Below are positions 36,456 to 46,055 of a DNA stretch of 64,000 nt, one piece after another (the first letter of the stretch is position 1; every line of letters starts with the position of its first letter). Origin of the DNA: Blautia sp. OF03-15BH (GTDB taxonomy: Bacteria; Bacillota; Clostridia; Lachnospirales; Lachnospiraceae); NCBI RefSeq assembly GCF_003463065.1, contig NZ_QSCM01000013.1, forward strand, positions 28,194 to 92,193. The letters are read 5' to 3'. A program made the position numbers and the translations under genes. The notes under the pieces are model-generated. The model was not told the origin of the DNA. It searched no databases and saw only the letters and a program-made list of their open reading frames with translations.

Positions 36456-39400
36456 CTACTTTTTTACTGGCGGATGGTGAATTAAATGATCTTTTGATTG
36501 AACTTTCAATTCTTCATAAATATCATCATAATCAGTCGTCCATCTTAAATGAAGAAGCATATCATACGTTTCATTGTCATCGCCCACTTGACCTTTGGAA
36601 GTCATATTCAACGTCAAATCAGCAAGACTAAGCATATGGTTACTAACTCTAAATGGAATATGTATGCCTAAACACGCAGATATCACATTTGACTTAGTAA
36701 GGTTTTCACCCTTCTTCATGTTACTTATTGTTCTGTTATCCAAACCTGTAATACTTCTTAAAAGTCTTGCTGTATAATTACAGATATGTTTATCCATCAG
36801 GATATCAAGTGCTGGTCCAAATTCTTCACCGTCAATTGCATTTAACATCTCTTTTGACATTTCATTTACTAGCCCATACTGAGATAACAAATCCTCTGTT
36901 ATAGCGTCATTATAATTAAATGCTTCATCCGCCTTTGATTTTGGAAGTTTCACATAATGCAATGTTCCATCTTTTTCATCCACAATGAATTGTAAGAAAC
37001 ATTCTTCTTCATGTGTCTTTGCATATTCAGTTAATCTTATTTTTCCGTCATCAGTACGTTCCAAGCATTCCGATGTAGCAACGCAAAGTTTATCTTCCAC
37101 ATACGCAAAACATTCTGACTCAATAACACTTTTTACAGCTTTGCTTTCTGAATACCAGTTTTCTAAGGTCTTGTAGCTGACCGAAGTTCTTATCTCTCTA
37201 CCGACATAATCATTATCTGTGAGCTTAACAACTACCACTTTAGGTTTATTGTATTCTCTAGCATCATCAGGTGTATATGCAGAAGTCTGTTCTACTTCAA
37301 TCACATTTAAATACGGATCTTTTCCCCCTGAGAAAATAAAATCACGCAAATAATCCTCACTGTAAATCGGAAGGCGTAAAGGAACATAGTCATCCTTAAA
37401 TACTAACCTAAAGAATTTTTCTGCCTTTGATTTATTGACTGATTTTTTTAATTCAGTAAATGTACCACGATCATCAATATTACTTGGTGTCGCATGACGA
37501 TCTAACAATTCCTTAAGTAGAGCATAATAGCATCCAAGTCGTCTGACAACACGATTAATTCGTGCTTGCTCATCTGCCTTCATATAATCAGTAATATAAT
37601 CTCTAAACGTTTTGCCTGGAACTAATTTTGCCTGACCACTTTCTACTGCATGAATAAATCTTTCCGCATATCGTTGTTCTTCCTGTGAAAGCATCGAAAA
37701 TGATCTATGTAATTCCTTCAGTGCCGTATCGACAACTCCTGGATCACTATCACCTTGAATCAACTTGACATACTTATCAAAATTAGAATTCATGTAATTA
37801 GCATCGATCTTACCGGTATCATATTCTGTAATATGAACATCTATTTCATACGGAACATCTCCACCGGCTCCACCACCGCCACCACGAGTTATCTCTTTAT
37901 ATCTAGCTAATAATGTCAGGTATGTCTGTTCATCGATTAGCATTTTTATAGCATCTTCATTCTGATCCTCATCCGGATAAGAATTCTTTCTCCAAGTAAA
38001 CCCTTGTATAATAGCCGCTTCAAGATGATTCACAAATTTATTAAATTCTTTTGCAAACTTTCCTATCGCTGCATTATCAGCAGGCAACTTTTCAAAATTA
38101 ACAATACCTGCATTTTTGAATATCTGTTCTATACTTTGGAAAAGAACATTCATATTCCTTAGATTGTTAGGCAATTTATCAACAAACAATCCTGTAGGAA
38201 CATCACCTGAATATGCCTTTACAGCCGCTTCAATATTCTTCTCCATTGTATTTGGTCTACGATAGTATTTGATAATTCCAAAAGGCTTCTCAGCCATATT
38301 GTAAAGTCTGTTTGTACGTGAAAAAGCCTGAATAAGGTTTTCATACTCCATCATCTTATCCAGATATAATGTATTTACAAACTTGGAATCAAATCCTGTA
38401 AGCATTTGATTCACTACAATAAGAATATCAATTTGCTCATCCTTACCAAAGCTATCAAAAGGTTTTTTATGGCCCAATCTTAGGCTGACTTCCTTACGAA
38501 ATTTATCATACGTTGGAATTGTATACTTCTGATTGAAGTGCTTATTATAAGCTTCCAAGATTTCAACAATTCCATCTTCCTTCTCTAAACTTCCACCACC
38601 TTCATTATCGATAGTAGGATCAAACATTGCGGTGATGAATAAACCAGGAAAAGCCTTGACCATCAATCTATAATATTTAACTGCTTCTGGAATACTGCTG
38701 GTCGCAAAAATAGCATGAAACTTTCTATTTCTACTGTATAGCGTCCATTTCTTTTTTATATCTTGTATTACGCCGTCCACATACTCATCTGTCTGGTACT
38801 GCTCATTAGGTACAAAATCTTCTATACCTTTTACATATTTTCCATTTACCAGTTCTCCGTACATCTTGATTTGAGATGAATCCATGTATTTGAGATACAC
38901 TTTTTCCTTTTTAGGATCGCTAAAAGCATCCTCTGGGTCTTTTGCTTTGGCTTTACTGAGTGCAACCTTCTCTCGCAGATCAGCATCGTCATAAATGCGC
39001 ACCATATATGGATCGAAGCCAAGAACATTTTTATCCCTGATTCCATCACCTAGAGTATATCTATGAATCTCATCACCAAATATTGTCGGCGTTGTACTGT
39101 CTTTTTTTGCATTTAAGTCTTGAATAGGTGTTCCAGTAAATCCAAAGATCAATGCATTTTTGAACGTGTTTTTTATATCTACAAGCATATCTCCAAACGT
39201 AGAACGGTGGCACTCATCAATGATAATAACCATTCTCTTACGCTGAACAATTTTTAAATCTGCTTCTATATTAACCACGTCTTCCCTTGCGATATTACTC
39301 AACTTCTGGATTGATGTAACAATCAAGGTATTATCAGAATCTGGGCTTTTTAATTTAGACATTAAAATATCTGTATTTTCCGTTGCCTGAACAGATTCTG

Positions 39401-40448
39401 TTCCTGTAGCAAATGAACGGTACTCCTTAAGTGACTGTATTCCTAATTCTTTTCTATCAACCAGAAAAACCACTTTATCTGCATCATGATTAGCAGCAAC
39501 GAGCTGAGCAGCTTTAAAACTAGTCATGGTTTTTCCACTTCCAGTTGTATGCCACACATGACCACCAAGCTGCTTTTTATCATCCCAGTGGCTCTTTTTC
39601 TCCGCAACAATATTAGCAATACCAACTGCAGCATAATACTGATAACTTCTCATTACTTTTAAAAGACCTTCATCAGTATCTGCGATTGTATAGAAGCCAA
39701 TTAACATATGTGCCATTGGTATAGACAAAAACTTTTTAATGAACGTATACCATTCATTTATAGGATAGTTATTGAAATCAGCCCAGTGGAAATAAAAAGC
39801 CTTATTGAACACGCCTTTTTCTCCTGGATTTGCAAAATATACAGATTCCTTAGGTTGCATTGCCACAAAGATCTGTACTAGAGAAAAAATACCTCTAAAT
39901 ACACCTTCATGTGAATATTTTTCTATCTGATTATATGCCTCACTAACTGGAATTCCGCTACGTTTCAGTTCCAGGTGAATGACTGGCATACCATTAATCA
40001 ATAACATCAGGTCGCCTCTTCTGCTATTGAGAATAGGTGACTTTGTTTTAAACTTTGGCTGCTGAACTATCTGATATCTGCTCTGTCCTAACGCGATTTC
40101 CTGACGATCATAAATCTTTAAAGAAATTTCCTTACCTAGGTGAAGAGGATCATCTGGGTTGTCACGAGTAATAGATATACTACGCCCATTAATAAACTCA
40201 TTTAGAGCCATTGGCGATTGTAGATTTCTTACCTGGTCTAAAATCTGAGCCATCTCTCCGGAAGTTAATGGCTGATCATTCAATCGCGTTCCCTGCTTAT
40301 TATTATTGAATAATATGTTCGCCCAATTCTGAATTAAATCTTCTTCAGATGGATATCTAATAACATCCGATTCCCATCCATGCTCGATGAGGGCTTTTAT
40401 GACAGCTTCTTCAAAGTCCTTTTCTTCATTAAAAATAATATCTGACAA
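36456..40448 (-). CDS. hsdR: type I restriction enzyme R subunit (system 2)
   Basis: A 1330-residue EcoR124-like motor-nuclease subunit, unrelated in detail to the R subunit at 21 kb. The nuclease motif is MPVIHLELKRSG. Helicase motifs are HTTGSGKT near 300, IIIDECHRSTFG, FGFTGTPIQ and IQAFSRTNRLY. A long C-terminal region continues well past the helicase, including a Gly-rich run (GGGGGAGG). It starts at TTG 40448 after AGGAGGG, 12 bases from hsdS. Confidence 0.94.
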   Translation of the reverse strand: MSDIIFNEEKDFEEAVIKALIEHGWESDVIRYPSEEDLIQNWANILFNNNKQGTRLNDQPLTSGEMAQILDQVRNLQSPMALNEFINGRSISITRDNPDDPLHLGKEISLKIYDRQEIALGQSRYQIVQQPKFKTKSPILNSRRGDLMLLINGMPVIHLELKRSGIPVSEAYNQIEKYSHEGVFRGIFSLVQIFVAMQPKESVYFANPGEKGVFNKAFYFHWADFNNYPINEWYTFIKKFLSIPMAHMLIGFYTIADTDEGLLKVMRSYQYYAAVGIANIVAEKKSHWDDKKQLGGHVWHTTGSGKTMTSFKAAQLVAANHDADKVVFLVDRKELGIQSLKEYRSFATGTESVQATENTDILMSKLKSPDSDNTLIVTSIQKLSNIAREDVVNIEADLKIVQRKRMVIIIDECHRSTFGDMLVDIKNTFKNALIFGFTGTPIQDLNAKKDSTTPTIFGDEIHRYTLGDGIRDKNVLGFDPYMVRIYDDADLREKVALSKAKAKDPEDAFSDPKKEKVYLKYMDSSQIKMYGELVNGKYVKGIEDFVPNEQYQTDEYVDGVIQDIKKKWTLYSRNRKFHAIFATSSIPEAVKYYRLMVKAFPGLFITAMFDPTIDNEGGGSLEKEDGIVEILEAYNKHFNQKYTIPTYDKFRKEVSLRLGHKKPFDSFGKDEQIDILIVVNQMLTGFDSKFVNTLYLDKMMEYENLIQAFSRTNRLYNMAEKPFGIIKYYRRPNTMEKNIEAAVKAYSGDVPTGLFVDKLPNNLRNMNVLFQSIEQIFKNAGIVNFEKLPADNAAIGKFAKEFNKFVNHLEAAIIQGFTWRKNSYPDEDQNEDAIKMLIDEQTYLTLLARYKEITRGGGGGAGGDVPYEIDVHITEYDTGKIDANYMNSNFDKYVKLIQGDSDPGVVDTALKELHRSFSMLSQEEQRYAERFIHAVESGQAKLVPGKTFRDYITDYMKADEQARINRVVRRLGCYYALLKELLDRHATPSNIDDRGTFTELKKSVNKSKAEKFFRLVFKDDYVPLRLPIYSEDYLRDFIFSGGKDPYLNVIEVEQTSAYTPDDAREYNKPKVVVVKLTDNDYVGREIRTSVSYKTLENWYSESKAVKSVIESECFAYVEDKLCVATSECLERTDDGKIRLTEYAKTHEEECFLQFIVDEKDGTLHYVKLPKSKADEAFNYNDAITEDLLSQYGLVNEMSKEMLNAIDGEEFGPALDILMDKHICNYTARLLRSITGLDNRTISNMKKGENLTKSNVISACLGIHIPFRVSNHMLSLADLTLNMTSKGQVGDDNETYDMLLHLRWTTDYDDIYEELKVQSKDHLIHHPPVKK

Positions 40449-40460
40449 GTCTATCCCTCC

Positions 40461-41648
40461 TTATACGAACATCTTCTGAAGACATCCTTTTTTCATTCTT
40501 TTCGTAATCTCAATTTCTTGCTCAGTACATGAAATGAGCTCATCGAGCTCCAACAAAAATCTAGCAATCCTACTTTGCTCTTCCACATTCCTAGGAACTT
40601 TAACCACAATTTTACTGAATGCTGGATATTTTAAGTTCCAAGTGTCTGATGTTAGTCCTTGTGAGTTAATTTCAAAAAGATGAATTATCTCTTTCTTCTT
40701 AAACATATAAGCAAAGAACTGAGTGTCTATATCTCCTATTGGCTTTACTACAGTGTATGCAGGACTTACAATACCTTCGTATGGTGAACGCCCACTTGCT
40801 CCTTGCCACATTCTCATTGAGTTATAAGCAATATCACCAATACAAACTCTTTTGTATTTAGATTTGTCAGTATTTGAATTGTCGTGGCGATCTAGTTCAG
40901 AAAACTTCTTTATTCCTGAACCAATTGTAACTGATAGTAATTCTCCGTCTGGTAAGCTTTCTAATCGCTCATCAAAGCACGAACCAAGTGTTCGTTCCTC
41001 CCAATCTTCCTGGAATTCAGAAAATCTTATTTCAGGAACAGTAGCACCATCCTTAGGGAACATCTTTTGCAAGCATGATTTCTTCATGTTCTGTAACTTC
41101 TCAAGCTTACGCTGATGAAGGGTGATAAGGCTGTCAAGAGTAGAAAAATATCTTGCAATTTCTGTTTGCTCTTCAACTGATGGAATATCAAATTGTATCG
41201 AGGATAGAACAGGATATTTTAGATTCCATGTATCAGAAGTCAGTCCCTGTGACCATCTTTGGAATATTTGTAATGTAGATTCCTTTTTAAATAACTCCAT
41301 AAAAAATTTGCCATTAGCATCACTAGTTGGCGTAAGTACAGTATATGCAGGGCTTACAATTCCATCATATTCAGAGTTTCCCACAGCACCTTGCCACATT
41401 CGCATTGAATTATATGGAATATCTCCCTTCTTAACGACCTTGTAGTTACTCTTATCTTCAGAAGCAATATTCCTCTTATCTGAATCGATTTGTCTAATAA
41501 CGCCGTTTCCAATTGTTACTGACAATAATTCTTCATCTCCGTGTGCTCTTTCAGTTCGCTCTTTAAGAATTTCCCCCAACTTACGCTGTTCCCAATCGTC
41601 AGTATATCCAGAAAAACGAAGTTTAGGTGTTTTATTATTCTTTTTCAT
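40461..41648 (-). CDS. hsdS: type I specificity subunit S with duplicated recognition domains (system 2)
   Basis: A 395-residue subunit. Both target-recognition domains share long stretches: ELLSVTIG, YNSMRMWQGA, YEGIVSPAYTV or YDGIVSPAYTV, and SQGLTSDTWNLKYP. Each is followed by a helical spacer ending in LQKMF. Such internal similarity is unusual and predicts two similar half-sites in inverted orientation. The start lies one base after the hsdM stop region. No extra hsdS cassettes or inverted repeats are nearby. Confidence 0.93.
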   Translation of the reverse strand: MKKNNKTPKLRFSGYTDDWEQRKLGEILKERTERAHGDEELLSVTIGNGVIRQIDSDKRNIASEDKSNYKVVKKGDIPYNSMRMWQGAVGNSEYDGIVSPAYTVLTPTSDANGKFFMELFKKESTLQIFQRWSQGLTSDTWNLKYPVLSSIQFDIPSVEEQTEIARYFSTLDSLITLHQRKLEKLQNMKKSCLQKMFPKDGATVPEIRFSEFQEDWEERTLGSCFDERLESLPDGELLSVTIGSGIKKFSELDRHDNSNTDKSKYKRVCIGDIAYNSMRMWQGASGRSPYEGIVSPAYTVVKPIGDIDTQFFAYMFKKKEIIHLFEINSQGLTSDTWNLKYPAFSKIVVKVPRNVEEQSRIARFLLELDELISCTEQEIEITKRMKKGCLQKMFV

Positions 41649-41651
41649 TTT

Positions 41652-44405
41652 TTACCCCATATACTTCTTAAATTCTGCTAGACCATCAAGATCATCTTTG
41701 CTACCAGATAAACCATCAATCATCTGAATAAGAGAACCAGCTGCTGATTCTTTCTTTACCTCAATATCACTATATGTAGTTGCATATTTTGAATTCAAAT
41801 TTTCAACTTCTGAAACCAATGCTGTAATTACATCATCTGGCAAAGTTCCTAATCCGGATACAATAGGCTCAATCCACTTCAACTCTAGCAGGCGAAGTGC
41901 ATCTTCTTCATCGAGATTTTTTATTGTTTCTATGGTTGCAGCTTCTAGTTCGATCTTCTGTGCCTTGATTACTTTCTTCAATTCGCTTTCTTCTTCCATT
42001 AAAAGCATAACTCTTTTCATTTTTGCTTCTAATGATTCTTCTGGAAATTCATAATCCATCTGCAATTGTAAAATTCTTGCATTTACTGCAGGTTTTCCAA
42101 ATGTACCGTCCTTATTTGCAGCCATTGTGTTCCAATCAACCACTTTTCTTTCTTCAATATAAGCAAGTTTTTCTTTCTTAGATGAAATCTTTAAATAGTC
42201 CTTCAATGCATTGATTTCAGGGCTTTCAACATCAGCCAACGCCTCTACAACATATGCCTTTACTTCTTTTCCGACGAAGGCATTCTTGTCCTCATTTGTA
42301 ATCTGCAGTTCAAGTTCATCCTCTTCGAGTGACTCTAGTATTTCAGTATAGTAGCCATCAATTTCCACTAATCTATTTTCATTTGATTTTATTTCAGATA
42401 ATTGTTCGCAGTGGAATACTTCCTGTACAAGCTCAAATGGTAAAATATGACCTTTCCAGCCTTCCTGTACTTCAGTTACCTCATCCTCATCTTCCTTCTT
42501 TTTCTTTACTACCATGTTAGGATCAACCTGGAATATAGCATCAAATCCCTCTCCCTGGATCATTTCTAAATCAGAAGTGATTGTCTCCCAATTTTCAGAT
42601 AGAATCTGAAATGCCTTGTATTGATCAACTAATTTAATATTTGATGTTCTACAAAAAATATCTGTACATACATCTTCTTTAAGACTTTGTGCATTAACAT
42701 CAAGGATATCTTCTATCAAGCAATCCTTTAAATGCTCTCCAAATCCACTGAAAATATAATGATATTTTGCAATATAATCAGAGACAGATACAGAATTAGA
42801 TACCACACTTTCTACATCATCTACTATAACTCTAGAATAATTAGCTGAAAGAGCACTAAAAATTTCCTCTCGGAGACCCGGAAATGCATCCCAATACTTA
42901 TGAAGACCTTCTATTTCCATATTAGGAATTCCGCCAAACATAATGGAATGGATATCCCATGGTTCTTCATCATCAGATGAATCAACATATCTCGGAATAT
43001 TCAAATTATATTCATTTTCCCGTATGTCTTCCTTTGTAACTAATTTTGAAAATTTTGTCACAGATTTTCTAGCCTTCAAGGTATCAACAATTTCTCGAAT
43101 ATCTCTTGCTCTTAACTTTTTATTTTTTCCAACTTTCTCAAATTTTTTTGATGCATCAATAATCAAGACATCTGAATCTGCTCTTGTTCTTTTCAAAACC
43201 ATAATAATTGTAGGTATACCAGTTCCAAAGAAAATATTCGCAGGCAAACCTATAATTGCATCTATATGATTTCGTTCAATCAAAGTCTTTCTAATTGTTT
43301 CTTCTTCTCCACTTCTAAATAAAACACCATGTGGCAATACAATAGTCATAATTCCATCATCCTCTAAATGATAGAGTTCGTGAAGTAAAAATGCATAATC
43401 TGCTTTTGCCTTGGGTGCAACTCCAAATTCTTTAAATCTAGGATCAAACTCTTTATTCTTTGGATCCCATTTCTGTGAATATGGAGGATTTGAAACTACT
43501 GCATCAACTTTAACTAACGAATATGTCTCGTCTTTGTTTTCATCTGTTTCAAAAAATGGCCAGTCATCTTCCAAAGTATCGCCGTTTCTAACATTGATAT
43601 TAGCTGGATTAATTCCTCGCATAACCAAATTCATACGAGTTAAGTTATAGGTATTCTCCTTCAATTCTTGCGCATAATAATCAATCTTGTTCTCGCCTTC
43701 GATATATTGAGCCATAGATGCTCCAATATTAATAAGTAATGAACCTGAACCTGATGTAGGATCATAGATTTTAATATGCTCTCTATCTTTAAGGTGATTA
43801 GCCACAATTTCAGACATCAATACGGACACTTCATGCGGAGTATAGAACTCTCCTGCTTTTTTTCCAGCATTGGCAGCAAACATACTAATGAGATACTCGT
43901 AAATAAATCCCAGAACATCATAGTCTTGCTTTCCATCCATCGGAATCCTTTTAATTAACTTAAGCAGCGCCTTTATTGATTTTGTCTGTTTTGTTGATGT
44001 CTCTCCAAGTTTTGAAAGGCCGCTCTGTAATGTCTTAAAAATATTTTCAAATAATTTCTTATATGTTGGTTCAATATTGATATCAAAATTACTCAATGCA
44101 TCTCGTACATCAGACACGTCAAAATCATCGCCTTTAGAAAGCCATGTTGAGAATAAGTCATTATAAGCAATAAAATACCCTATGTTCTCACTAATATGCT
44201 TTACTAGTTTCTCATCATCTGCTGTTGCTTTTTTGATATCATCGTCGGAATATTTTTCCCCTTTCAGGAAAGAAATTTCACGATCTGAAAGATATTTATA
44301 AAACATAAATCCAAGGATATAGTCCTTATATTCGTTTGCCTCTATCTTTGATCTCATCTGGTTGGCTGACTGCCAAATAGTAGATGCTAATTGTTGTTTA
44401 TTCAT
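41652..44405 (-). CDS. hsdM: type I methyltransferase subunit M, enlarged (system 2)
   Basis: A 917-residue protein. The N-terminal ~520 residues are a standard N6-adenine methylase with YDPTSGSGSLL near 212 and NPPYSQKW near 305. About 400 further residues follow, rich in acidic and coiled-coil segments (KKKKEDEDEVTEVQEGWKG, ELKKVIKAQKIELEA). Usual HsdM proteins end near 520, so the tail is an added module of unknown role. AGGAGG precedes the ATG. It heads the restriction genes after a small HTH gene. Confidence 0.92.
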   Translation of the reverse strand: MNKQQLASTIWQSANQMRSKIEANEYKDYILGFMFYKYLSDREISFLKGEKYSDDDIKKATADDEKLVKHISENIGYFIAYNDLFSTWLSKGDDFDVSDVRDALSNFDINIEPTYKKLFENIFKTLQSGLSKLGETSTKQTKSIKALLKLIKRIPMDGKQDYDVLGFIYEYLISMFAANAGKKAGEFYTPHEVSVLMSEIVANHLKDREHIKIYDPTSGSGSLLINIGASMAQYIEGENKIDYYAQELKENTYNLTRMNLVMRGINPANINVRNGDTLEDDWPFFETDENKDETYSLVKVDAVVSNPPYSQKWDPKNKEFDPRFKEFGVAPKAKADYAFLLHELYHLEDDGIMTIVLPHGVLFRSGEEETIRKTLIERNHIDAIIGLPANIFFGTGIPTIIMVLKRTRADSDVLIIDASKKFEKVGKNKKLRARDIREIVDTLKARKSVTKFSKLVTKEDIRENEYNLNIPRYVDSSDDEEPWDIHSIMFGGIPNMEIEGLHKYWDAFPGLREEIFSALSANYSRVIVDDVESVVSNSVSVSDYIAKYHYIFSGFGEHLKDCLIEDILDVNAQSLKEDVCTDIFCRTSNIKLVDQYKAFQILSENWETITSDLEMIQGEGFDAIFQVDPNMVVKKKKEDEDEVTEVQEGWKGHILPFELVQEVFHCEQLSEIKSNENRLVEIDGYYTEILESLEEDELELQITNEDKNAFVGKEVKAYVVEALADVESPEINALKDYLKISSKKEKLAYIEERKVVDWNTMAANKDGTFGKPAVNARILQLQMDYEFPEESLEAKMKRVMLLMEEESELKKVIKAQKIELEAATIETIKNLDEEDALRLLELKWIEPIVSGLGTLPDDVITALVSEVENLNSKYATTYSDIEVKKESAAGSLIQMIDGLSGSKDDLDGLAEFKKYMG

Positions 44406-44441
44406 CCATTTTTACCTCCTGCCGCTAAGTCGCGGAATTGT

Positions 44442-44639
44442 TTAATTATCTGCAGCCTTCCCACTTCGAGCCCATTCCTCAAGTTCAGAATATTTGAACT
44501 TCCAAGCCTTACCAATTTTCTTTCTCGGAATATCCTTGCCTTTACGAATCCAATCACGAATTGTAGCTGGCTTTACTCCTAAGAACTCAGCTGCTTCAGT
44601 TGTTCCAATCCATTTTTCCTCATTATTGGTAGTGTTCAT
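44442..44639 (-). CDS. small HTH (excisionase/MerR-like) DNA-binding protein
   Basis: Sixty-five residues with WIGTTEAAEFLGVKPATIRD and a WKFKYSELEEW wing, the excisionase-type winged-helix pattern. ATG 44639 has AAAAGGAG six bases before. It is the first gene of the long operon running to 32.4 kb and probably regulates it. A role as an excisionase is possible but no adjacent integrase shares its transcript. Confidence 0.82.
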   Translation of the reverse strand: MNTTNNEEKWIGTTEAAEFLGVKPATIRDWIRKGKDIPRKKIGKAWKFKYSELEEWARSGKAADN

Positions 44640-44675
44640 AGCTTCTCCTTTTCTATACATACTATGCCAATTTTT

Positions 44676-44704
44676 ATTATACATTATTTTGTGTCAAGTT
44701 TCAA
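44676..44704 (-). promoter_or_regulatory. promoter of the combined type I/McrBC operon
   Basis: TTGAAA (44699-44704), a 17-base spacer and TATAAT (44676-44681) on the minus strand, about 36 bases before the small HTH start codon. A second TTGACA overlaps the spacer. Confidence 0.65.
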
Positions 44705-45031
44705 TTATTTGCATAAGTTTGTGTATGTTTGCGTGGTTCTATCAATTTAGAAAATATTTTTGGTGAACTTTCTTCAACATTTACATCTCAATTTCATACA
44801 GAATTATGTCTTTTAGCTTCAAAAAAGCTCCATTTTTCGCCTCTTAGCCCGTTGAATTTTCTTCAACGGGCATTTTTAACGTTTGCTGTATCATGCAATC
44901 AAGGGTTAAGCCCCATCATCAGACGATGCGTTCCCTGATCAAGAACGGTCCTATCTGAATCTGATGAACAACTAAACAACCAAACCAGCTGAATAGGACA
45001 AGCTGGCCAAACCAATAGGAGGAAACTCGCT
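44705..45031. other. intergenic region between restriction operon and next element
   Basis: About 330 bases without a supported gene. It holds the terminator at 44847 and a CCAGCT/AGCTGG hairpin at about 44983-45004 just before a ribosome site. The junction between defence operon and mobilisable element probably lies here. Confidence 0.5.
44847..44876. terminator. strong hairpin terminator
   Basis: GCCCGTTGAA (44847-44856) pairs perfectly with TTCAACGGGC (44862-44871) and is followed by ATTTTT. T-rich bases lie in the loop and downstream on the plus strand. Confidence 0.75.
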
Positions 45032-45181
45032 ATGGCAATGGCCAACTATATTCAGGTATCGCACATGTGGAATTTCCTCCGCGTCAACCCAAGGAGGAAA
45101 GCCACATGGCAGAGAAAAATTATGATTACAGTAACAAGAAGAGCTACAATGGCGCAGCACCAAAGGAGAATGAGGCATTAG
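45032..45181 (+). CDS. possible 49-residue leader peptide
   Basis: ATG 45032 has AATAGGAGG eight bases upstream and opens a 49-codon frame (MAMANYIQVSHMWNFLR, then Arg-rich) that overlaps the start of the next gene in another frame. The strong ribosome site is the main support. It may serve translational coupling rather than make a functional protein. Confidence 0.35.
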   Translation: MAMANYIQVSHMWNFLRVNPRRKATWQRKIMITVTRRATMAQHQRRMRH

Positions 45182-45816
45182 TTCCATTCTTAGCACATGA
45201 AGTTTTAAAGAATTACCATCAGGATGTAAGGGACGGTTTTCGCAAGCGCAATGACGGAATCGTTGAGGACAACTTCGAAACCTGGAATATTCGTGGTAGA
45301 AAGATTCTTGTAGGTTTCACAGCTATCCCTAAGGATCAGGTCGAATCCTACATGGAAGGATTCTGGAAAGAGAAAGATCAATATCTTGAATCGACTCGCA
45401 AAAAGAGGTGCTTAATTCTTAATAGCAAGGGAGAATACATCCGCTGCCCTAAGTGCAATAAATGCGAAGGATGTAATCGTCCAGAAAAGGATCAGTACCT
45501 CTCGCGCTATATTTCATTAGACAAGTTTATGAATGACAATAGCGACGATGATACAAATAGCAACGGTTGGGAACCAGCTGATGATGCTAACACGGAAAAC
45601 TCAGTTCTCAGCCTGATGATGATCGATGACCTCATCAACGAGGTATCCTTGAAGTACCCAGAAGCTAAAGCAATCTTCTCTCTTCTGATGGACGACCCAC
45701 AAATCAGTAATGCTCTGAAGCAGGTCGACTTGAAAAAGGGAAAGAGCCAGGCATATGAGTACGTAAAGAAAATGCAGGCATACGCCAAAGAACTCTACAA
45801 CAAGAATTATCGTTAA
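45106..45816 (+). CDS. hypothetical protein with a Cys-rich zinc-ribbon-like motif
   Basis: A 236-residue protein not recognised. The N-terminal half contains FETWNIRGRKILVGFTAIPK; the centre has four cysteines in CPKCNKCEGC. A C-terminal helical part (LMMIDDLINEVSLKYPEAKA) vaguely recalls sigma-like element proteins, but this is weak. ATG 45106 has AGGAGG eight bases before, and a clean terminator follows. It stands alone on the plus strand at the edge of the mobilisable element. Confidence 0.6.
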   Translation: MAEKNYDYSNKKSYNGAAPKENEALVPFLAHEVLKNYHQDVRDGFRKRNDGIVEDNFETWNIRGRKILVGFTAIPKDQVESYMEGFWKEKDQYLESTRKKRCLILNSKGEYIRCPKCNKCEGCNRPEKDQYLSRYISLDKFMNDNSDDDTNSNGWEPADDANTENSVLSLMMIDDLINEVSLKYPEAKAIFSLLMDDPQISNALKQVDLKKGKSQAYEYVKKMQAYAKELYNKNYR

Positions 45817-45822
45817 TTTACA

Positions 45823-45862
45823 AGCAGCGACCGGATGAATACCGCCTGGTCGCTGCTTTTCT
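45823..45862 (+). terminator. terminator after the Cys-rich gene
   Basis: AGCAGCGACC pairs with GGTCGCTGCT across a 15-base loop and is followed by TTTTC. Confidence 0.85.
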
Positions 45863-45886
45863 ATGGAAAAAGTTATCGTTATAAGG

Positions 45887-45902
45887 TGAACCCTAGGGTT
45901 CA
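45887..45902. repeat. perfect 16-bp palindrome
   Basis: TGAACCCTAGGGTTCA has no loop and is followed by TTTTT. A related GGGTTCACC occurs near 46066. It lies close to the recombinase end of the element and could be part of an attachment or binding site, though this is unproven. Confidence 0.55.
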
Positions 45903-45984
45903 TTTTTCCTTGATATACATTCCCTAGTGTCAACCTTGTCTTGTGGACCAATTCCCACAAAGCAATTTTCAAGCATAAAAAGAA

Positions 45985-46039
45985 AGGCTTTCCAGCAGCC
46001 AATCGTACTCAATAACGATAGCTCTCTGAAAAGCCTTTT
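45985..46039 (-). terminator. terminator of the recombinase gene
   Basis: AAGGCTTTTCAG pairs with CTGGAAAGCCTT on the minus strand with a loop of about 30 bases and a TCTTTTT tail. It lies shortly after the recombinase stop. Confidence 0.7.
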
Positions 46040-46055
46040 ATTTACTACATATTTT

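Noticed and set aside
25142..41648. Phase-variable hsdS inversion system
   Set aside because: Each locus has one hsdS, the two genes are not similar, and no inverted repeats or tyrosine recombinase lie beside them.
45887..45902. TGAACCCTAGGGTTCA as the recombinase attachment site
   Set aside because: No matching core was found at the other end of the element, so the assignment could not be supported.
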